Positions 33,747-44,394 of a DNA stretch of 64,000 nucleotides are shown here, piece by piece; the stretch's first letter is position 1; every line of letters begins with the position of its first letter. The notes beneath the pieces are model-generated. The model worked only from the letters and a program-made list of their open reading frames with translations, was not told where the DNA came from and searched no databases. The DNA lies in contig NZ_JAUXXE010000034.1 in NCBI RefSeq assembly GCF_030681155.1, positions 62,001 to 126,000 of the forward strand, written 5' to 3'. The position numbers were made by a program, and so were the translations under genes. This DNA is from Phenylobacterium sp. GTDB taxonomy: Bacteria; Pseudomonadota; Alphaproteobacteria; Caulobacterales; Caulobacteraceae.

Positions 33747-34970
33747 ATGAACCTGCCGCAGTCGCCGACCGATCTTGAACCCTCGCGGGAGGCCGCCCTG
33801 GCTTCCCGCGCGCGCGGGATTTTGTTGCGGCGGTTGGCCGACGTCGTCTGCCTGCCGACCTCTCGTGTGAACGTGTTCGAGCGGGCGATGACCGCCGACC
33901 TGCTGGTCGACATGCTGCGCGAGGCTGAGCCGGCCGAGCGAAAGAAGGTCGCGGCCCGGCTGTCCGGGATGATGGAAATTCCCGCGAGCCTCGTGGGCTT
34001 CCTGCTGCGCGATGAGGTCGATGTCGCCGAAGAGCTGCTGATCAACGCCGCGGTTCTCTCGGACGCCGATCTGCTCGACTGCGCCCGCATGACGGGGCTG
34101 GAACACCGGCGTCTGATCGCCCTGCTTGGCGGCGTCAGCGAGGTCGTGTGCGATGTATTGATCGAGTTCGGCGAGATCCTGGTTCTGGAGTGCTTGCTCA
34201 AGAACAATGACGCGCGGTTCTCGACGGGCGGGATCGAGGCGGTGGTCGCTCTGACGCGCGGCGACGCACGCCTGACCTCGGCCCTGCTGAAGCGTCCCGA
34301 GTTGCGCCCGGCCCACGCCTATATGCTCTTCTGGTGGGCGGACGCCGAGACACGCAACGTCATCCTTCGCCGTTTCGCCGTCTCGCGGGAGATATTGCAG
34401 GACGCCGCCAGCGACATCTTCGCCATTGCGGCCGAGGAGAACTGGCAAGATCCGGTGTCGCGCAAGGCGCTGCAGTTTATTGAGCGTCGCCAGCGCAGCC
34501 GTCTCACCTCGGAGGATGAGGCGGCCAAGAGCCTCGAGGACGCCGTAACCGGGGCGCAGCACGGCCTGACGCCGGAAATCGCGGAGGAGATTTCCTATCT
34601 TTCCGGGATCAAGCCGATGATCGGCGTCCGTATCTTCGCTGATCTAGGCGGTGAGCCGATCGCCGTGCTTTGCAAGGCCACCGGCCTGCCCAAGCAAGCC
34701 ATCCGCGCGCTGTGGCGGGGTTTGAAGCGCTCCGAAGTCGATGGCGCGGGCGGCCCGTCGCCCGCGCTGGAGCGAGTTATGATCGTCTACGACATGATCG
34801 CGGTGGATCGCGCCCAAACAGTGCTTCGATATTGGAACTGGTCGATGAGTTCGGTGCTCACACCAGCGTTGGTTCGCGCAGTCCGAAACGACGGCGAATT
34901 CACTCCTGGCGAATACTCAGACCCAGAATGGGCGGCCATGCTGACGCTTTCGAAGGATTTTGACCGCTAA
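33747..34970 (+). CDS. DUF2336 family protein
   Basis: 407 residues, almost entirely alpha-helical with short repeated helices (LLVDMLREAEPAERKKVAARL, VAEELLINAAVLSDADLLD split over residues about 50-115). This is the pattern of DUF2336, a family common in alphaproteobacteria and without a known function. There is no signal peptide or membrane segment. It begins 56 bp after the hydratase stop without a clear RBS, so its link to the fatty-acid module is uncertain. A second DUF2336 gene lies at 47598-48689. Confidence 0.8.
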   Translation: MNLPQSPTDLEPSREAALASRARGILLRRLADVVCLPTSRVNVFERAMTADLLVDMLREAEPAERKKVAARLSGMMEIPASLVGFLLRDEVDVAEELLINAAVLSDADLLDCARMTGLEHRRLIALLGGVSEVVCDVLIEFGEILVLECLLKNNDARFSTGGIEAVVALTRGDARLTSALLKRPELRPAHAYMLFWWADAETRNVILRRFAVSREILQDAASDIFAIAAEENWQDPVSRKALQFIERRQRSRLTSEDEAAKSLEDAVTGAQHGLTPEIAEEISYLSGIKPMIGVRIFADLGGEPIAVLCKATGLPKQAIRALWRGLKRSEVDGAGGPSPALERVMIVYDMIAVDRAQTVLRYWNWSMSSVLTPALVRAVRNDGEFTPGEYSDPEWAAMLTLSKDFDR

Positions 34971-35190
34971 TCATTGCGGTTGTGGCATTTCACCGCATGC
35001 AATAGTGGCGCCTTGCACAAGAAATTGGTGCGGTGCAGCAGCTATTCTTAGTCGTGGACACGTTCGTTGAAGAATAAGAGTCTGTTCCATGCTTGTGCTT
35101 GAGTTGGCTTCCAGATATCAACGCGATCACTGATGTCGTGAATCAGTCATCCCCCAACTTGGTGCAACCGCACTCACGGAACCGAGAAAT

Positions 35191-35613
35191 ATGGACGAGA
35201 AATCGGAAGTCATTGAGATGACGGCGGATATTGTTTCCGCGTATGTCGGAAACAATTCGGTCGCCGCGGCCGATCTCCCCAATCTGATCCAGAGCGTCCA
35301 CCGTGCGTTGGCGGGTATTTCCTCTGGTTCCGATGTCCAGGAAGCCGCCCCCAAGGAACCTGCGGTTCCGGTTCGCCGTTCGATCACGCCTGATCATCTG
35401 GTTTGCCTGGAAGACGGCCGGAAATTCAAGTCGCTCAAGCGTCACCTTCGTACGAAGTACAATATGAGCCCTGAAGAATACCGTGCGAAGTGGGGTCTTC
35501 CGAAGGACTACCCTATGGTTGCACCGAACTATGCTAAGGCTCGTTCGGATCTGGCCAAGCAAATGGGCCTTGGCCAAGGTGGCCGTCAGGCTCCGCGCAA
35601 GCGCACCAAGTAA
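35191..35613 (+). CDS. mucR: MucR/Ros-family transcriptional regulator
   Basis: 140 residues. The C-terminal zinc-finger-like domain is typical: SITPDHLVCLEDGRKFKSLK, RHLRTKYNMSPEEYRAKWGL, then DYPMVAPNYAKARSDLAKQM. The N-terminal part is the short oligomerisation region of MucR (IVSAYVGNNSVAAADLPNLI). MucR is an H-NS-like silencer that binds AT-rich promoters and in Caulobacter acts with SciP in cell-cycle control. The 220 bp upstream are AT-richer than the rest of the window, which fits autoregulation. A strong intrinsic terminator follows. Confidence 0.96.
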   Translation: MDEKSEVIEMTADIVSAYVGNNSVAAADLPNLIQSVHRALAGISSGSDVQEAAPKEPAVPVRRSITPDHLVCLEDGRKFKSLKRHLRTKYNMSPEEYRAKWGLPKDYPMVAPNYAKARSDLAKQMGLGQGGRQAPRKRTK

Positions 35614-35640
35614 AAGTACGGCGCATTGCCGACTTAGAAG

Positions 35641-35668
35641 CGCCCGCCGTAACCGGCGGGCGTTTTTG
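35641..35668 (+). terminator. Intrinsic terminator of mucR
   Basis: CGCCCGCCG and CGGCGGGCG form a perfect 9-bp stem with a TAAC loop, followed directly by TTTTTG. It is 27 bases after the mucR stop. Confidence 0.95.
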
Positions 35669-35824
35669 TGTCCGCAGGGTGCGGCGGAAGCGCCCACTTG
35701 GTGATGAAGGCCACCTTTTGGCCTGATTTCCTGGGGGCTTCGCAGTTTTCCACTTGCGGGCGAATCACCCTCTGGGCGATAAGTGATTCGTCGCGATTCC
35801 AAGGGGTTGTTAAGGAATCTGAAT

Positions 35825-36316
35825 ATGGCCGCACAGATCGGAGCTTCGGCGGCGGCCGCCCGCGCACATGAGGAATTGTACGCCTATTGGGCCCGCCTTC
35901 GGAATGGCGGCCAACTCCCAGGGCGTAACGACATTCGCCCTGAAGACTTCAAGCGTTTGCTGCCGACGGTCAGCCTGATCGATGTGCGTCGCGAACCGAT
36001 GGAGTTTCGTCTGCGGCTCGCCGGAACCGGCCTCTATGGCGTCTACGGCCGCGAGATCACCGGGCGTTCGCTAGGGGAGGTATACAACTCATCGGCGACC
36101 GACTACTGGCGCCAGGAACTGACCAGGCTGGTGCATGAGCGGCGGCCGGCGGTGGGCGTCCACAGCCTCGCTTGGCGAGGCGCGGCGCATCTCTCCATCC
36201 TGTGGCTGCGGTTGCCGCTGGCCTCCAACGGCCGGGATGTCGATATGATCCTTGGCTATGACGCCGTGGTCGGCGTCCAAGGCGACACGGTCGTCAGCGG
36301 CATCCGCGCCGCCTGA
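35825..36316 (+). CDS. PAS_5 domain protein
   Basis: 163 residues from ATG 35825. It has the arrangement of the PAS_5 family (PF07310), common in alphaproteobacteria: an N-terminal helix LYAYWARLRNGGQLPGRNDI, then RPEDFKRLLPTVSLIDV, FRLRLAGTGLYGVYGREITG, and a final strand pair with LPLASNGRDVDMILG. There is no output domain. Such proteins are thought to be sensors or scaffolds; no ligand or partner is shown. It stands alone, 3 nt from the convergent sufE stop. Confidence 0.85.
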   Translation: MAAQIGASAAAARAHEELYAYWARLRNGGQLPGRNDIRPEDFKRLLPTVSLIDVRREPMEFRLRLAGTGLYGVYGREITGRSLGEVYNSSATDYWRQELTRLVHERRPAVGVHSLAWRGAAHLSILWLRLPLASNGRDVDMILGYDAVVGVQGDTVVSGIRAA

Positions 36317-36319
36317 GAT

Positions 36320-36745
36320 CTAGGCCGCGGTCAGGGCCTCGGCGTCACGCCGGACGCGCCCCACCATAGACGCTAGGCCGTTGGATCTTTGCGCCGACAG
36401 GTGACCGCTCAGGCCCAGCTTGTCGAACGCGGCCTTGGCGTCGCTGGCCAGGATGTCCTTCGCCTGCTTGCCGGAAAACAACCGCAGCAGCACCGCGATC
36501 AGGCCGCGCACGATGTGCGCATCTGAATCACCACGAAACACGACAGTTCCATCAGCCTGCGGTTCGGTCACCAACCAGACCTGGCTGGCGCAGCCGCGAA
36601 CCTTGTTGGCGTCGTTCCGTTCGGCGTCGGTCAGAGGGGCGAGTTCTCGGCCCAGATCGATCACGTAGCGGTATCGTTCCTCCCAATCGCCCAGCAGGTC
36701 GAATTCTTGGGAGAGGTCTTCGAGGTCTTGCGCGATCGTCGTCAT
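36320..36745 (-). CDS. sufE: SufE-family sulfur acceptor protein
   Basis: 141 residues, typical length. The active-site segment VRGCASQVWLV carries the conserved Cys that takes persulfide sulfur from a SufS-type desulfurase for iron-sulfur cluster assembly. YVIDLGRELAPLTDAERND and GLIAVLLRLFSGK are family-conserved. It is not next to a suf operon, which is common for stand-alone SufE proteins. It acts in the cytoplasm. Confidence 0.95.
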   Translation of the reverse strand: MTTIAQDLEDLSQEFDLLGDWEERYRYVIDLGRELAPLTDAERNDANKVRGCASQVWLVTEPQADGTVVFRGDSDAHIVRGLIAVLLRLFSGKQAKDILASDAKAAFDKLGLSGHLSAQRSNGLASMVGRVRRDAEALTAA

Positions 36746-36790
36746 GTCATTGGCGACTTAGGCGCCGCAGGGGGTAAACGCAACAGGACC

Positions 36791-37591
36791 CTAGGCCGCG
36801 GGTAGTCGAACCTGCGCGGTCAGGCCTTGGCCGGCGACTGACGAGAGCTTCAACCGGCCTTCCATCGCTAGGCACAGCAGTTCGACGATCGGCAGGCCCA
36901 AGCCCGCGCCTTCGCTTCTGCGGGTCAGGGCGTTTTCGCCCTGCTCGAACGGCATCAGCAGTCTTGGGATGTCGGCTGGATCGACGCCGGGACCGTGGTC
37001 GGTGATGGATATCTCCACATGGCGGCCGGCGGCCTCGGCCCGGATGCTGATGTCCGAGCCTTCAGGCGCGAAGATGACCGCGTTCTGGATCAGGTTGGTC
37101 AGAATGTTTCTCAGGCCCCGGGCGTCGGCGATGACGGCGGGCAGGGCGCCCTGGTTTTCAATGTCGATGGCCACGCGGGCCTGGGCGATCTCTTCGCGAA
37201 GGCCATCAAGGACGTCGTCGAGCGCGTGGTCGATCGACTCCTGCTGCAGGTCGATGTCCATGGCGCGGCCTTCCAACCGAGCGATTTCCAGGACCTGATT
37301 GACCAGCTTCAACAGCCGAGCGCCGCTCATGCGGATGATCTCGGCGTATTCCTTGTACTGAGGCGCGCCCAGCGGGCCGTACAGCTCCGAGGCGATGATC
37401 TCGGAGAAGCCCAGGATCGAGTTGAGCGGCGTGCGCAGCTCGTGGCTGGCCATTCGAAGGAAGGATCGTTTGGTTTCGTCCAGCGCCGCTTCGCGACGCG
37501 CGCGGGCGCTCGATCGCGGGGCGACCTCAGCCTGCGGGGACTGCTCCGATTCTGACGCGTGAACCGGTCGTTTGGGAGCCGCCTGGGCCAT
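36791..37591 (-). CDS. Soluble sensor histidine kinase
   Basis: 266 residues without membrane helices or a PAS domain. A basic, low-complexity N-terminus (about 1-35) is followed by the HisKA dimerisation domain with His50 in RMASHELRTPLNSILGFSEI, then the HATPase domain with N box (NLIQNAVIFAPEG), G1 (DHGPGVDP) and G2 (GAGLGLP). The upstream ATG at 37591 is the only good start. The lack of a sensor domain suggests that a partner protein delivers the signal. The nearby PAS protein is not in the same operon. No cognate response regulator is adjacent. Confidence 0.93.
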   Translation of the reverse strand: MAQAAPKRPVHASESEQSPQAEVAPRSSARARREAALDETKRSFLRMASHELRTPLNSILGFSEIIASELYGPLGAPQYKEYAEIIRMSGARLLKLVNQVLEIARLEGRAMDIDLQQESIDHALDDVLDGLREEIAQARVAIDIENQGALPAVIADARGLRNILTNLIQNAVIFAPEGSDISIRAEAAGRHVEISITDHGPGVDPADIPRLLMPFEQGENALTRRSEGAGLGLPIVELLCLAMEGRLKLSSVAGQGLTAQVRLPAA

Positions 37592-37759
37592 GGACTGAAC
37601 TGAAAGCCTCGCGGTCTTTGACTTAGCTAGCCTTAGTCCCGCCGCGCTTACGATTTCCTTTCAATCAACAAGATCATGTGGTTCGAGGCCTCGAATGCGG
37701 TCGCGTCCAAGGCGAGCGGCCTCGCGGGGACTCACTAGGGCCGCTAAGATCGCATCAAT

Positions 37760-39268
37760 GTGCAGCGCTCAGCGAAGGAGGCGTCGAGACTTTTCGTGAT
37801 CGAGAGCCCCATCGCCCGGACGACGTCAAAGACCAGGTCGTCGGCCGCAGGCTCGATCCTGGTCATCATCGGTCTTGGCGTGGCCGGCGCCCTTGCGGCG
37901 ATTTTCACCGGCGGCGTGGCCGGTCCGCTCGCGGTCTTGTGCCTGCTGCCCCTGGCGGCGGCGGCGGTGATTGGCCACGGCGCGCGGTTGGCGCTCGGGG
38001 CGGCGGTGTCGCTGGCGTCGGTCGGCGTCGCGGCGCTGGCTGGTCTGACCTTGGATGTTCCGGTCTTGAGCCCGGCCCTGGCCAATGTTCTGGGGGTGGT
38101 GGCCCTGACAACGACCGTGGTGGGGCTGGCGTCTGGGCTCGTGATCCTCCAGCGCGGAGCAGGCGCTGACGCCAATCTGCATCGTCAGGCTGAGGCCCGG
38201 TTGCGTCAGGCCTTGAACGATCAACCGCATTTGCTCGTCGCGATGAGCGCGCGCGGCAAGCTCGTCGGCGCCTGGGGGCCTGAACCGGCCGGCGTGGCTG
38301 GACTGGCGCAGGGGCGGCTGTTGACCGACTTCGTGGCGTCGGACGATCAGGCGCGGGTGCAGGCGGCGATCGCCGCCGCCGTCGCCGATGGAGCGGCTGA
38401 GGTCGGGTTCGCGCCGACGCGCGAGCCGGACGGCTGGCTCGTGCTCAGTCTTCGGCGTGTCGCCGGCGGTCGCATCATGGGAACGCTTCGCGACGGCCGG
38501 GCGGCCCGGGATCGGGAGGCCGAGCTGGAACGCGCACGCGCCGACGCCGAAGCGCAAAACGCCGGCAAGTCGCGGTTCCTGGCCAATATGAGCCACGAAT
38601 TGCGAACGCCGCTGAACGCCATCATGGGCTTCAGCGACATCATGCGGCAGGGACTGTTCGGCTCGTTGTCGGACCGTTACGCCGAATATGCCGAATTGAT
38701 CCACGACTCCGGCGGGCATCTGCTGGATCTGATCAACGACGTCCTGGACATGTCGAAGATCGAGGCCGAGCGATTCGAGCTGTCTCGCGACATCTTCGAC
38801 GCCCGCGACGCCGTCGCCGGGGTTCTGCGGCTGATGCGCGGCCAGGCCGACCGGGCGGGGGTGCAGCTTCGTGGCTTGCTGCCGCGCGAGCCGCTCGACG
38901 TCACGGCCGACCGGCGCGCGATGAAGCAGATCGCCCTGAACCTGGTCTCCAACGCCCTGAAGTTCACGCCGCGCGGCGGCGCCGTCACCGTCACCATCCA
39001 TGCCGACGGCCCGGTGCTGGAATTGGTCGTGGCCGACACCGGCGTTGGCATCAGCGCCGAGGACATGCAGCGGCTTGGACGTCCCTATGAGCAGGCGGGT
39101 GGTCCGGCCCAGCGGGCGACGGGCACAGGGCTGGGCTTGTCCCTCGTGCGATCATTCGCCGAGTTGCATGGGGGCGAGATGGAAATCGAAAGCCGCCTGG
39201 GCGAGGGAACCACCGTGACCGTCCGGCTGCCGGTGATCGAGCACCCGGAACCGGCCCGCATTTCCTAG
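37760..39268 (+). CDS. Membrane sensor histidine kinase, DivJ/PleC-like
   Basis: 502 residues from GTG 37760; a second GTG at 37796 is possible. Residues about 30-135 contain four or so membrane helices rich in Ala, Gly and Val. A degenerate PAS-like segment (about 150-250) precedes HisKA with His279 in FLANMSHELRTPLNAIMGFS, followed by YAELIHDSGGHLLDLINDVL, which is strongly reminiscent of the cell-cycle kinases DivJ and PleC. HATPase N, G1 and G2 boxes (NLVSNALKF, DTGVGIS, GTGLGLS) are intact. It likely phosphorylates a DivK/PleD-type single-domain regulator (inference). The stop overlaps the convergent gene's stop at CTAG. Confidence 0.9.
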   Translation: MQRSAKEASRLFVIESPIARTTSKTRSSAAGSILVIIGLGVAGALAAIFTGGVAGPLAVLCLLPLAAAAVIGHGARLALGAAVSLASVGVAALAGLTLDVPVLSPALANVLGVVALTTTVVGLASGLVILQRGAGADANLHRQAEARLRQALNDQPHLLVAMSARGKLVGAWGPEPAGVAGLAQGRLLTDFVASDDQARVQAAIAAAVADGAAEVGFAPTREPDGWLVLSLRRVAGGRIMGTLRDGRAARDREAELERARADAEAQNAGKSRFLANMSHELRTPLNAIMGFSDIMRQGLFGSLSDRYAEYAELIHDSGGHLLDLINDVLDMSKIEAERFELSRDIFDARDAVAGVLRLMRGQADRAGVQLRGLLPREPLDVTADRRAMKQIALNLVSNALKFTPRGGAVTVTIHADGPVLELVVADTGVGISAEDMQRLGRPYEQAGGPAQRATGTGLGLSLVRSFAELHGGEMEIESRLGEGTTVTVRLPVIEHPEPARIS

Positions 39269-40182
39269 CGGCTGGCGACCTGCAGGAAGGCGCGTCCTGC
39301 CGCGAAGTCGCCCACCTCGACATAGGCGCGGCGGACGTTTTCACCCTGGCCGGCGGCGAACAGGAACTCGACGGCTACGGCCTCGCGAGGATCGAGCTGA
39401 GCCAGGGCGTAGGCCGCGCTGGGCGGGAAGCGGAACGCCCAGGCCGATTTCATGTCCTTGGGCATCAGATCCAGGCCCGCCGGACTGCGGGCTTCGGCGG
39501 AATAGACGCTGCGGGCCGAGGCCGGGGGCAGCCGGCGAGCCAGCGGCAGGGTGGCCAGCGGCTGGCCGCGGGTGTCGAGATAAGGACCTTGGGTGGTCGT
39601 GGCGTCGCGCAGAACCAGGCGCGCGGCATACGGGGTCTTGCCGTCCGGAAACTGAGCCACGGCCATGAGCGAATTGGCGCCGTCACGGCCCGCCAGGCCG
39701 AAGATCATCCGGTTCCAGCCAAAGCTGGCGGTCTGTTGCAGGCGCCAACGTACAGCCGCGCCGCTCGCCCGGTCGGCGCGCCATTCGGCCAGTTCGCCAG
39801 GATAGGTCATGCGGCTGAGTTGAGCGTAACCGTCGAAGGCTTGGCGTACGCGCGCAGCGGCCAGGTTGAGATCGCCCGAATCGCAAGGCGTCGCGGAAGC
39901 CTTGGCCCACGCGCGCTGCTCCACAGCGGCCAGCCCGGCTTTGTCGACCCCGGCGCGGAGGGCCGCGCCGCGGGCCTGCATGCGGCTCGCCGACAGGGCG
40001 GCCCTGACCGGGGCTTGGAACAGCCCGCAGCGGGCGTCGGCGGCGGTCATCACCGTGCGCTCGTAGAAGAGGTCGGCGGCCTGGGCCATCGACACACCGG
40101 GCGCTGCGAGGAGCACCCCCGCCACGGCCAGACCCATCCATCCACACACGACGCGCCGCGCGGTTCTGCGCGTACTCGTCAT
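39265..40182 (-). CDS. Exported protein of unknown function
   Basis: 305 residues. The twin-arginine-like start MTSTRRTARRVVCG followed by a hydrophobic stretch and cleavage near VSMAQA gives a signal peptide, so the protein is periplasmic or outer-membrane associated. Two Cys (RCGLF, TPCDS) in the first 100 residues may form a disulfide. The second half is rich in beta-strand (FGWNRMIFGLAGRDGANSLM, PYAARLVLRDATT). I recognise no domain. Lone gene between two convergent or divergent neighbours. Confidence 0.75.
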   Translation of the reverse strand: MTSTRRTARRVVCGWMGLAVAGVLLAAPGVSMAQAADLFYERTVMTAADARCGLFQAPVRAALSASRMQARGAALRAGVDKAGLAAVEQRAWAKASATPCDSGDLNLAAARVRQAFDGYAQLSRMTYPGELAEWRADRASGAAVRWRLQQTASFGWNRMIFGLAGRDGANSLMAVAQFPDGKTPYAARLVLRDATTTQGPYLDTRGQPLATLPLARRLPPASARSVYSAEARSPAGLDLMPKDMKSAWAFRFPPSAAYALAQLDPREAVAVEFLFAAGQGENVRRAYVEVGDFAAGRAFLQVASR

Positions 40183-40266
40183 GTTTCCTGCTTTTCTCGT
40201 ATGTTCGAGAACGTCGGGCGACCGTAGAAGCTCAGCCTTTCCGCTCTGTTATCGAGACCATAAAAA

Positions 40267-40599
40267 ATGCTGCTTTCCACCGACATCTGGGTCGCGGCCC
40301 TGATCCGCCGCGTGGAACTGGGCGGCGGATACGCGGTCGTGGTCCGCAAGGGCGACGCCCGCGCCGGCAGCGTTCTGGTCAAGGTGATGAACCGCAGCGA
40401 CCGCACCTTCCGGCTCTATGGCGAGGCCACGCGAGGCGACGGCGAGCGGGTCTGGATGCGCCCGGCGTTGTCGGATCAGGAAACTGACCTGGACCGCTAT
40501 ATCGAGCGCGCGATCCGCATCGATCCCGATATCTGGGTCGTCGAGGTCGAGGACAAGGACGGTCGCCACTTCCTGACCGAGCCTGTCGAAGAAGGTTAG
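40267..40599 (+). CDS. DUF1491 family protein
   Basis: 110 residues, matching the compact alphaproteobacterial DUF1491 family: start MLLSTDIWVAALIRRVELGG, then ARAGSVLVKVMNRSD and a C-terminal DRYIERAIRIDPDIWVVEVE with DKDGRHFL. It is cytoplasmic with alternating strand and helix. The function is unknown. It stands in a divergent arrangement with the exported protein gene and is followed after 99 bp by another conserved unknown. Confidence 0.85.
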   Translation: MLLSTDIWVAALIRRVELGGGYAVVVRKGDARAGSVLVKVMNRSDRTFRLYGEATRGDGERVWMRPALSDQETDLDRYIERAIRIDPDIWVVEVEDKDGRHFLTEPVEEG

Positions 40600-40698
40600 G
40601 AGCTAAGGTTAGCGGCCGGTTTACCGCCTTCCTCAACGGCTGCGAAAGCACGCCCGTGGCAAACAGTCGCGTTCCCGTAATGTGAGCGCTTGCCACGT

Positions 40699-41079
40699 AT
40701 GCTCTTTCTCCTGAACGACGTGGTGCTGAACTTGAGCGGCATGAGCCTGTCGCCAAAGCTGGCCAGCAAGCGGTTCAGGGAATTGCCGTTCAATGTGGTC
40801 AGCCAACTCGGCCAGGAACTCTATTCCGAGGATCCGCTGCTGCATTTCGATCGGCCGGAACGCGCCCGCCGGCTCGCCACCCTGATTATCGCCAAGGCGC
40901 CGGCCATCAACGCGGCCCTGTTTGTCGCGCCGCGGTACGGCTGCGCGCCCGAAGAAGTGGCCTTGCGCTACGCCAATGTGGACTTCGAGGTCATGGCTCG
41001 GCTGAGCAAGCGTCAGGAGGAGGGGCAGATGGACGCTGTCTGGACCGACCGACAGGTCTGGCGGCGCCTGGCGGCCTAG
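40699..41079 (+). CDS. Conserved protein of unknown function
   Basis: 126 residues from ATG 40699; a TTG three codons upstream is open. The sequence starts MLFLLNDVVLNLSG and continues with helices (LASKRFRELPFNVVSQLGQE, RARRLATLIIAKAPAINAAL). There is no signal peptide despite the hydrophobic start. The composition and length suggest a small cytoplasmic protein restricted to Caulobacterales, but this needs a search. It is followed 75 bp later by prfC. Confidence 0.65.
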   Translation: MLFLLNDVVLNLSGMSLSPKLASKRFRELPFNVVSQLGQELYSEDPLLHFDRPERARRLATLIIAKAPAINAALFVAPRYGCAPEEVALRYANVDFEVMARLSKRQEEGQMDAVWTDRQVWRRLAA

Positions 41080-41154
41080 GCTTTCTGGCGCTAGCTGGCC
41101 CGCGAAACCAAGCGCGGGCTTTCGCGCGAGGCCCGGCTGCGCTACCTGCGGGCT

Positions 41155-42756
<1,602 letters not shown>

Positions 42757-42830
42757 CGAGAAACTAGCCGATCCACGCAAGTTCTGGGCCAGTTAGGGTT
42801 AACGTCCACACACAAGAAAGTCAGACTTCG

Positions 42831-42856
42831 TTAACCATACTTGGCCAATTAACCAC
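42831..42856. promoter_or_regulatory. Two TTAACCA(T/C) repeats upstream of the unknown helical gene
   Basis: TTAACCAT (42831-42838) and TTAACCAC (42849-42856) are direct repeats 18 bp apart. They match the CtrA half-site and lie about 95-120 bp before ATG 42952. A further TTAAC is at 42799. Confidence 0.4.
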
Positions 42857-42951
42857 TTGTTTACGATCTCGGCTCCGCGTTTGCTCCAAGAGGTCTGAAC
42901 CTTCCGTAGGCGTCTCGTCATGGGACGCCGGTGGGTGATCGGAGCCTTGCC

Positions 42952-44334
42952 ATGTTCGAGTTCGGTCGGGAGCTAAAGCGGTTGTTCGGCGCGGACGCCG
43001 TCAATGCGCCGCGTGATGGTCTGACCGGCGGCGACGCCTCGCTGCTGGAACTGCTCGACCTGCGGATGATCGCCAAGGAAGGCCGTGCCGCCGACATCGC
43101 CGCGGGGCGCGTCGGCGCCAAGGACGAGGCTCAACGCCGACTGGAAAGCGCGATCGTCTGGCGCGAGGTCGCCCGCCGGTCCGGGGACGCTGCCTCATTG
43201 CGCAAGGCCGCCGCGACCGCGGAAGCCGCTGCGGAGGCTTTCGGGCGAGACCGCCGGCCCGATGGCTGGGCGCGCGCGCGCTGTGAACAGGCCTTCTGCG
43301 CCATGCTGGGCGCGGAGTTGTTCGGGGACGAGGGGCTCAACGCCGCCGCCGATGTCGCTTTCCGCGACGCTCGATCGGCCGCTCGGGGCGGGCTCTCCCT
43401 GCCGCTCGCCGACGTCGGCATCGCCGCCATCGAAGCCCGCGCTATGATGGCGACCGGCGACGCCCAGGCCGCGCGTGTCGCGGCGGCCAGGTTTGCTCAT
43501 CCGATCGCCGGACTTCAGAGCCTCACGCGGCGTTGCCGCGCCGCGCGACTGCTGGCGGTCGAGGCGCGCCTTGTTCTGGCCGACCTCTTGATCGGCTGGG
43601 GCGCGCGGCTGCGCGACGGGGAATTGTTGGCCATGGCTCGCGACGAGGCCGAACGCGCCGCCAAGGGGCTGGACGTGGCCTATGAACCCTTGAGCTGGGC
43701 CCGCGCCATGGCGCTTCGCGGTCAGGCCCTGGCCCTGATGGGCGAGCTCAATGGCGAGGTCGAGGTTCTGGCCCAGGCCGTTGGCGATCTGGCTGACGTG
43801 GTCGGAGAGCTGTCCCGAGAACAAAGCCCGCTGGACTGGGCGCGAAGCCAGACCGCCCTCGCGCAAGGCCTGCAGGCTCTGGGCGAGGCTGGCGGCTCGG
43901 AGCGCGCCTACGAACAGGCGGTGACCTGCTATGATCGGGCCGCTCACGTCCTCAAGAAAATTCCGGCGCTTTCGCTGCGGGCTTTCGGCGCCTCGAACCG
44001 GGCTCTGTGCCTGGCGCGCTCGGCCGAGCTGTCGGGCGATCTGACCGTGCTCGACGCCGCGGAGTCCGCCTTCAAGATCGAACTGACCGGGATCACCGCC
44101 AGGCGCGATCCGGCCGCCTGGGCGCTGCTGCAGGTGAACCTTGCGCGGCTGTACGAGGCCCGGCTGGACATCACCGGCAAGGATCGCGGCGAACGCGCCA
44201 GCGCCGCCCTGGCTCTCAACGCCGCTCTAGACGTTTTCGGCGAGCTTGGCCTTCGCTCCCTCAGCATCGTCGCCGCCGACGCCCTTGAACGCCTGGCGGG
44301 CGGCCCGATAGCGAGCGCGCGTTCGTCCTACTAA
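42952..44334 (+). CDS. Large helical-repeat protein of unknown function
   Basis: 460 residues. ATG 42952 is chosen because GGAG is 7 nt upstream and the N-terminus MFEFGRELKRLFGADAV looks like a defined helix; a GTG 21 nt upstream is open. The rest is almost all alpha-helix, very Ala-rich, in antiparallel pairs with A-R-x-x-x-A and L-x-x-A spacing (WARARCEQAFCAMLGAELFG, WARAMALRGQALALMGELNG, WARSQTALAQGLQALGEAGG). The recurring P-x-x-W-A-R-x-x-x-x-L unit, about five times, is a tetratricopeptide-like repeat. There is no signal peptide. A scaffold or protein-interaction role is plausible. A CtrA-like motif pair lies upstream. Confidence 0.75.
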   Translation: MFEFGRELKRLFGADAVNAPRDGLTGGDASLLELLDLRMIAKEGRAADIAAGRVGAKDEAQRRLESAIVWREVARRSGDAASLRKAAATAEAAAEAFGRDRRPDGWARARCEQAFCAMLGAELFGDEGLNAAADVAFRDARSAARGGLSLPLADVGIAAIEARAMMATGDAQAARVAAARFAHPIAGLQSLTRRCRAARLLAVEARLVLADLLIGWGARLRDGELLAMARDEAERAAKGLDVAYEPLSWARAMALRGQALALMGELNGEVEVLAQAVGDLADVVGELSREQSPLDWARSQTALAQGLQALGEAGGSERAYEQAVTCYDRAAHVLKKIPALSLRAFGASNRALCLARSAELSGDLTVLDAAESAFKIELTGITARRDPAAWALLQVNLARLYEARLDITGKDRGERASAALALNAALDVFGELGLRSLSIVAADALERLAGGPIASARSSY

Positions 44335-44394
44335 GCCGGCGCTATACAACCCCTGATCGGTCGTGCGAGCATGCTCGCGACAACGGGGGCGTTG

